From NCBI GenBank assembly GCA_009733775.1, contig WOGZ01000078.1, positions 60,887 through 124,886 on the forward strand: a DNA stretch of 64,000 nt. Reading direction: 5' to 3'. The notes beneath the pieces are model-generated. The model was not told the DNA's origin. It was given only the letters and a program-made list of their open reading frames with translations, and ran no database searches. Below are positions 56,865 to 64,000 of this stretch, one piece after another. Within the stretch, counting starts at the first letter, position 1. Each line of letters opens with the position of its first letter. The position numbers and the translations under genes are program-made. The DNA is from Alectoria sarmentosa. Its lineage: Eukaryota > Ascomycota > Lecanoromycetes > Lecanorales > Parmeliaceae.

Positions 56865-57799
56865 AAATTATAGAAATTAACATAGCGAAGCTCGCGAAGA
56901 TATAAAAATTCATTTAATTTAAAATAAAAAAAATTTCGAGGGAGATTTTTGTGATAAAAGTCATAAAAACATCGATTAATAATAACAATGTCATTTTTAT
57001 TTTATTTAATTAATCAACGAAGGTTATAATCAACGTTAACGTCGTTTTATCAAATTAATCGATGAAAATCACATTAAATATATTCGATTTCAACATCGTA
57101 AAAAGTTGAAATCAAAATATAAATATTAATATAAACTCGAAAATTATTGCTTTTAATTTTGAAATAACGTTTTTATAAAACTCTTAAAAATAAAATAAAA
57201 TAATTTAATTAAAAAAACGTAAAACGACGATAAAGAGTTTTTTAACGTCGTTAAATAAAAATCGTATCAAAAGATTCAAAATAAGCGATTGAATAATAAA
57301 TCAAACATCTTTAAGCGCTTTAATAAAAACATTAATATTAATCAACATTTTTAAAATAATATTTTTGAAAACATTTAATTTCGAAAAATTGTTTTTCGTA
57401 AAAATTAACATAATAAAAATGAGAGCAGAGAACATAAATAAAGAAAATCATTTATTAATTTCAAAAATGAGATTTAAAAGGAGTATTAAAAGATTTATAA
57501 ATTAAATTTTTTATAAAAAGCCGTTGAAAATAAAATTATTAATTTAAAAAAAAATCAAAGAAAGTTACGTTATTTCCCTCATCGACATAAATTTAACGCG
57601 AAATTTTTTTATAAATGAAATTTTGTTTTTAAAAATAACGAAAACAATCATAAAAATAAACATTTTTTTAAAAAATCGTCAAATTAAAAATGTCATAAAA
57701 GTCATAAAAAATTAAAGCGATATTTTGTTATAAATATATATTCGTTTCAATAAACATTATAATCTTAAAAATCACGATTCACAATTTTTCAATATAACG

Positions 57800-60700
57800 T
57801 TTATAAGTCGATAAACGTCATAAAATCTTTATTTTAGAAATTCACGATTTTCGAATACGACATTTTAATTATATAAAAGTTTTAAAAACATTTAAAAAAA
57901 AATTAAACTCATTATTTAATTTTAATAAATTATTATTTATATTATTTAAGCGTAAAAAACACGTTAATTAAAGTTTATATATATATTAATATTAAAATAT
58001 TTATAAATTATTAATATTCGAGAATATATAACGAGAATATAATAATTATTACAATTAAATCTTAAAAGAAAAAACAATTTTTTTTATACATTTATAATAT
58101 TTATAACGCTTTCCTCTTTTAAAAATTTGAGACACATTTTCGAAAAAACAAAATCGACGTAATGAAATTATATTCGAAAATTTCATTTTTCGACGCTTTT
58201 CAAATTGCGATCGTAAAAAACGCGATCGATAAATATTTTATTATAAATAATTTCAATTTACATTATTTATTGTGAATAAAATTAAAGAAACATTAACACG
58301 CGAAGATAAACATTATAATTAATATTATAAACATTATAAAATTTTAATTATTAATATCAAAAAAAATGTAAACGTTTAAATTTAAAAAATATAATAAAAT
58401 AATTATTATAAATCTCACATTTATAATAACAAATATCGTCGATATAATAATAAAATGCGATATTATTTAAAAAAAAAAATTCGATTTTGATCACGAATTT
58501 TTTTTTATAATATTAAAACGAAATTTAATTTTTTAATTTCAAAAAGAAATTCGCAATTAAAAAAAATTTAAAATAATAAATTTTTTAAAAAAATTGAATT
58601 TAAAATTATTTATAAACTTAATCTCAATTTCAATAAAGAAAGATTTAAATTATTAAATAAATTAATTAATCATAATTTTTTATAACGTCGTTATTAATGT
58701 TATTTTTATTAATAAAATATATTTTAAATCGAGATTGAAAATAAATTTAAAGTTAAAAAAAGTCATTAAAAAGATTCGAAAATTAAATAAAAAATAATAA
58801 TAAATTCGCTCTCGCAGAGATAAAACGACGTTCAATTAAATTCGAAATATTAAATTTTTTTTTTTAAGAAATAAGCGAATAAAGTGATAAAAATAACATA
58901 TAAACGAATACGATAATAATCGAAAGTTCTGAAATTTAAATAAACAAATCAAAAATGAATAAATTAAATCATCATTATTCATTTTTAAATTCGCGAAATC
59001 AAATAATATAATTATTGAAATCGTCGAAAAATAAACGTTATTTAAAAACAATTTTTTTTATAAATATAATAAGCGAATTTGAATAATATAAAAGAATATA
59101 AATATTTACTTTTAAAAAAGTTCTCGATTATTATTAAACGTAAAATTTAAAAAATTATAATAATAAGTTATTTAAATAAAGTTGCAAAAAATAATGATTT
59201 AATTTTTCGAATTTTATAAATAATTTTAAGTCGTATAAAAACTTAATTAAAAAACATTTATAACGCTTATATCGAACATAATTATTATTTTAAATATTTT
59301 CGTTATTTTAAAATAATTATATTTAAAAAGTCTAAAAATTTCGACGAAAAAAATTATATTTAATTAAAATTATATCGATCGATCGCTTTTCTTAATACAT
59401 TGAAAAAGAAATTTAAAAAGATCATAATTATGAGACTTAATTATCTGATAAAGAAGTATTAATTTTTTTTTAAAAAACACATAAACGAGCGTAAACTTTT
59501 TTTGCTCAAAAACGTTATTTATATAATATTGAAAAAAAATTCACAAAACGTGAAAATCGAAAAATAATTAAATTATTTCATTATTAATATTAAACGTTAA
59601 AGATATCTTCGATAACGTTTCTCATCTTAAATTATTATATAATTTAAAAAAAAAATCATAAGTGAGAAAATCACACGCTAAATTTAAAACTTTTTAAAAA
59701 ATTAATCGATTATCATCGTTATGCTCGAAGATGAATCTTTTAAATATAAAATAAAAATTGAAATCTCTTAAAAATCTTTAATCTTTTTTATTATATATTT
59801 TTTTTATAACGTCGACATAACAAAATTATATAAAAAGAAAAATCATTTAATTTTAATATACATCGACGACGTTAATATTTTAATAAAAGAACTCACAATA
59901 TAAACGAATTGCGAAACTTTATAAATAATATATATCGAAATTCAACGCTAAGCGATAATCTATATTTCGAAATTCGAAATAAATAAATATAAATTAATAC
60001 ATTTTTGATTTAATAAACGAATAATAAGAACGTTAAAAGAGAACGATTTATAAACGATATTCGATTTAAATATTTACAAAGTCAAATTAAAGAAATTCGT
60101 AAAATTGTTGAAAATAAAGTTCGACTTTAAATTAAAATAAACGAATTATATATAATTATTAAAGATAAAAATTATTATAAAATTCAACGATTTAATATAT
60201 TACGCAGATTTAATTTAAGAAATTTTTTATAAAAAATTACGAAAATTATATCAAAACATAATTTTTTTCACATTATTTTTTGAATGCATTATTTAATATA
60301 TATTATTCGTTAAAAATTATAAATTTAAAAAAAAAAAGATTTTATAAACGTTTAAAGTTATTTAAAAAAAAACGATATATATTATATTAAAAAAAATTCA
60401 AAAATGTCTTAAAAATCGCTTTAAATGTGAAATGTCATATATTTTCAATTCGAGCGACCTTAAAAAAAATTATCGCAGAGATAATATTCAAATTATAAAC
60501 GAATTTAAATTACGAAATAATATGATTGATTAAAGACATTATCGAAAAATAAAAGTCAATCACAAAACGTGCACGACTCAAAAACTTCTTAAAAATAATC
60601 GAAGATTTGATAAATCGATGATGATTTCAAAATAAAATAAAGTAGAGAATTTTATATGTGATGTTATCGTGATAAAAATCTTTAAAAATAAAGATTTATA

Positions 60701-60970
60701 AAAGCAAAAAAAAGTTCATTGCGAAACACTTTATAAAAATCACAATTAATCATCGTATTTTATACGTATATATAAACGAAAATGAAATAAACGAGAAAAT
60801 CGGCGCTTTAACATATATTTTTTAAATTAACGTAATATAAAAACGTTATTTGAGCGATAACGATTATTTTATAATATATTTTAAAAAATTAGAAAAAATC
60901 GATATGACTTATTAAATCGCAATTAACATCAATTCATCAACACTTATTATTTGAATAAATAATTAAATAA
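57800..60970 (+). mobile_element. RIP-degraded LINE-type (non-LTR) retrotransposon relic with RNase H
   Basis: On the plus strand, through stops, the LINE reverse transcriptase is recognisable. Near 59,360-59,520, YRSIAFLNTLKKKFKKIIIM followed by RLNYL and a HINERK block matches 'Y-R-P-I-A-L-L-N-T-L-G-K...I.A.RL.Y'. Near 59,840-60,010, LIYIDDVNILIKE contains the catalytic F/Y-x-D-D and is followed by INKYKLIHF, matching '(F)APEKYELIHF'. Near 60,760-60,930, INEKIGAL, then KRYLSDNDYFIIYFKKLEKI, resembles the RNase H 'NGKIGAA...YLG...STVYAAELEGI' block. This arrangement is typical of fungal LINEs with a C-terminal RNase H domain. The limits of the element, its ORF1 and endonuclease are not resolved; the start given is approximate. 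Confidence 0.7.
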
Positions 60971-63900
60971 TTATAAAATTTATCGCCGATTTTTAAAGAC
61001 AATCGAAATAATATATTTTTTAAAAAATTATTATCAAATTCGCGAAATTTAGAAAAGATAAAATATTCGTTATTATATGATAAATAATTATATATAAAAA
61101 TGTTTTAAAAAATGAAATGATTAATTAATTAATTAAAAAAGCGTTATAATAAAACATTTAAGGCATTTAAAATAATTAATAATATTTATTTTCAACGATC
61201 AAATAACGCATCAGACGATTAATTAATGAAAATTAAAAAGTTAATTAATAAATATATGTGAAAAGTTTTAAACGTGAACTTCGCAAACTCGCCTCGAAAT
61301 CACATTATTCGATTATAAACTTTTATATAAAAATGCAAAAATTTGTGAGTTTAATAATTATATAATTACGAATTAAAATAGTATTAAAAGATTTTTTATA
61401 TACATATAATGCAATCGACACGCCTAACTGTTTTTGCGAAAAAAATCATTAAATTCAAAAACATATTATTAAATAATGTTTTTTATTTGAGAAAAAGAGA
61501 CGAGTCACATAAGATGATCGATTTATTAACATTAAAAAAATATTCACAAAGTCGAATCGGGCAATATAAACGATAAAATATATAATAAAAACGCGAACGT
61601 TAAACGTTTTCAAGAACGTTGAATTTCAATAACTTTATCAATTTATAAATCGCATAATAAAAATTTATTCGTATTAAAGATAATAGATCATCGAATTTAC
61701 GAAATCGATAAACATTACACGTTTTATTTTAAGCAAACGTAGAAATCAATCTCATTTTTTTTGATACATTTTCATTTTTTTTGACGCGATTTTTACTTTT
61801 TCATTTTCAATATAATTTAATCATAATTCAATTATAATTTTTTTTTAATCATTTATTCGTGATCGAAAACGCTCGAACATTTCAACTTTTTTAATCTTAT
61901 ATATCAATTTTATATAAATTCAATCTCTGCTTTCAATCACATTTCGTGAAATGAAAAAATAAAAATATAAAAATTATATAACTTTTAAGCATTCTTCGAA
62001 CATTAAATATTATTCATCTCTTAAAAATAATATAAACAATTCGCGAACGCGCATTATCGACATCGAGAAAACTCATAACTTTTAATCTTTTAAAAACAAA
62101 TCGCAAATATTTCGATTACATTCGACGTCAAACATAAACAAAAATATATTCGAAAGTGATTAATTATTATATTAAATATTATTAAATATAAAAAAATGAA
62201 TGCGATATTATAAAAAAATTATGAAACGTGTTATTTTAAACGTACGATAAAAACTACTTCGCATTTATCTCGAATCACACAAAACGATTTCACATTAAAG
62301 ATTCGAATCAAATAAAATTTCTTATTATCGCATTTTTATGAAACGCGAATTTTAAAAAATAACACATCGCAATATTCGATAAACAATTTAATAATAAAAT
62401 TTATTTCAATTTAATAATAAATTACATCGATTATATCGATTAAATTTTTAAAAAATACATAATCGATATTTACGTCTTTATCGCTCAAATAATAATAACA
62501 AAAATACGAAAAACAACACACTCGATTTTATTTATTCGATATAAAAATGATTTCTCATAATATAAAGAAATTATAATCAATTTTAAATTCGTATTAATAA
62601 ATAATAAATAAAAGTTTTATGAGAGATATAAACTTTTATAAATCTTGAAATAAATTAATAAAGAATCATTATTTAATAATAAACTCATTTAATTCATTAA
62701 TATTAAAATTTATAACATATTAATAATTAATCTCATTATTATTTATTTTGAGCGAAGAAAATAATGAAATAATTTTTTAACGAATCAAAACTTCTTTAAT
62801 TTAAATAATCGCGATCGTTTTCTCAAATTGTTAAAAGGAGATTCGAATATAAATTCGATAAAAAAAAACTCATTTATATAATAATAAAAAGAGTATTATT
62901 ATTATATAAAAAATGTTAAAATTAATATAAAGTTATATTATATGAGTGTATTGAATAAAATAATTAAGTAAAAAGAAAGTATATATATAAAAAAAAGACA
63001 TTTATATAAAAACAAATGTTTTTATTAAATCACGTTAAGCTCAATCGAATAATGTTAAAGAAATATTATATTAAATAAAAGTTAGCTTTATTAAGAATAT
63101 AAAATACGTTTATAACATTATCTCTCTTTTTCAAAAAACGATGTCTCAACGTTGTGAAAATCGAAGAAATATGTTTATAACTTATTTTGGATTTTCGAAA
63201 CATTTAATTGATAATTATTTTTAATTAAAGAAAATTAACGATAATAACGATAGTAATATATCGTGAAAAGTTCGTTTATAACATCGTCGATGTTATAATG
63301 TTTTATCATTTTAAACGTTTAAAAATAACGTAATTTGATAAAAAATTAACGTTATAATCGTCGTTAAAGCATTTAAATATTTAATAATATTTAATATTTC
63401 ATATTTCGAGCGAAGAAAGAATCGCAAAAATTAAATAATATAATTAAACGAGGTTTTTCGAACCGAACCGAGCCGCAAGCGTTAAATCTTAATTGAAATT
63501 TATATATATTTTGATGATGCTTTAAATAATCTTTTTTTATAAATTATTATATATGTAATATCGAATAAGATTAACAATAACGATAATAAGATCTTAAAAC
63601 GACGTTAAAAGATTTCGAAAGATGTTTATAATGTGAATAACGAGAGTCGCGTATTCGTTTGAACCTTGAATCAACACGTCATCGTCATCGATATCGATCA
63701 ATTTTGTCGTTGAAAAAATGACGTAAAGACGCACGCACAATAATCGAAAGTTATATATAATCATCGTCGTTCGTTATAATAACGACGACTATAAGAAAGA
63801 AAAAAAATAATAATAATAAAGTCTTTTTATAAATCAATCGTTAATTCAATTAAATAATGATTAATCTTTTTATCTTAACTTATTTGAATATCTTTTATAA

Positions 63901-64000
63901 AAATCTTTTATTACGTCTTTTGCATTATCGAATTTATTTTCGTTAATATTATATTAATTGAAATCTTTATCGACGTTTTTTTATTTAATTTTATATTTAA

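Larger units (their letters stand above)
55330..64000. repeat. AT-rich, RIP-mutated transposon block (right)
   Basis: It has the same composition and mutation pattern as the left block and runs off the end of the window. Apart from the LINE relic and the 47-bp repeats I recognise no element; 61,800-64,000 in particular shows only degenerate AT-rich DNA. Confidence 0.9.

Overview
The window looks like nuclear DNA of a filamentous ascomycete fungus (Pezizomycotina). The genes carry short GT-AG introns of about 50-60 bp, there is a GH72 glucanosyltransferase and an Mnn9-type mannosyltransferase, and the DNA is split sharply into gene-bearing segments of balanced base composition and very AT-rich segments full of decayed transposons. 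The AT-rich segments show the signature of repeat-induced point mutation (RIP): almost every difference between sibling repeats is C-to-T or G-to-A, reading frames are riddled with stops, and the surviving C residues sit mostly in CpG.

Layout. 1-11,560: five genes: a serine/proline-rich protein of the 'cell wall proline rich' family (+), an NAD kinase (-), the exosome subunit Rrp46 (-, three exons), and a PP2A activator (PTPA, +) sharing a 161-bp divergent promoter with RRP46; the rest is intergenic. 11,560-31,200: AT-rich RIP block. It holds a Ty1/copia relic (+), a Ty3/gypsy-like relic (+), a long head-to-head inverted repeat, a 1.9-kb element with 194-bp LTRs nested in one arm of that inverted repeat, a 61-nt perfect inverted repeat, and at the right edge a 1.8-kb element with 137-bp LTRs and a 5-bp target duplication whose left half is RIP-mutated and right half is not. 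31,809-55,300: gene-bearing again: PEX4 (E2), a four-exon secreted eight-cysteine protein, MNN9, a GT8 glycosyltransferase, a mitochondrial carrier with a 10-nt micro-exon, a GPI-type GH72 beta-glucanosyltransferase, a 12-exon SLIP-GC/dynamin-like GTPase, and a frameshifted dienelactone hydrolase. Two long stretches (40,844-44,518 and 46,060-48,447) show no recognisable gene. 55,330-64,000: a second AT-rich RIP block with a LINE-type retrotransposon relic (RT and RNase H recognisable on +) and five perfect copies of a 47-bp repeat.

The genes are mostly unrelated housekeeping functions. MNN9, the GH72 enzyme and possibly the GT8 enzyme act on the cell wall or glycans, but nothing suggests a biosynthetic cluster. 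Multi-exon models were built by eye from splice signals, phase and protein-family continuity; no alignment was run. The most unusual content is the repeat architecture of the AT-rich blocks, above all the two small LTR elements.
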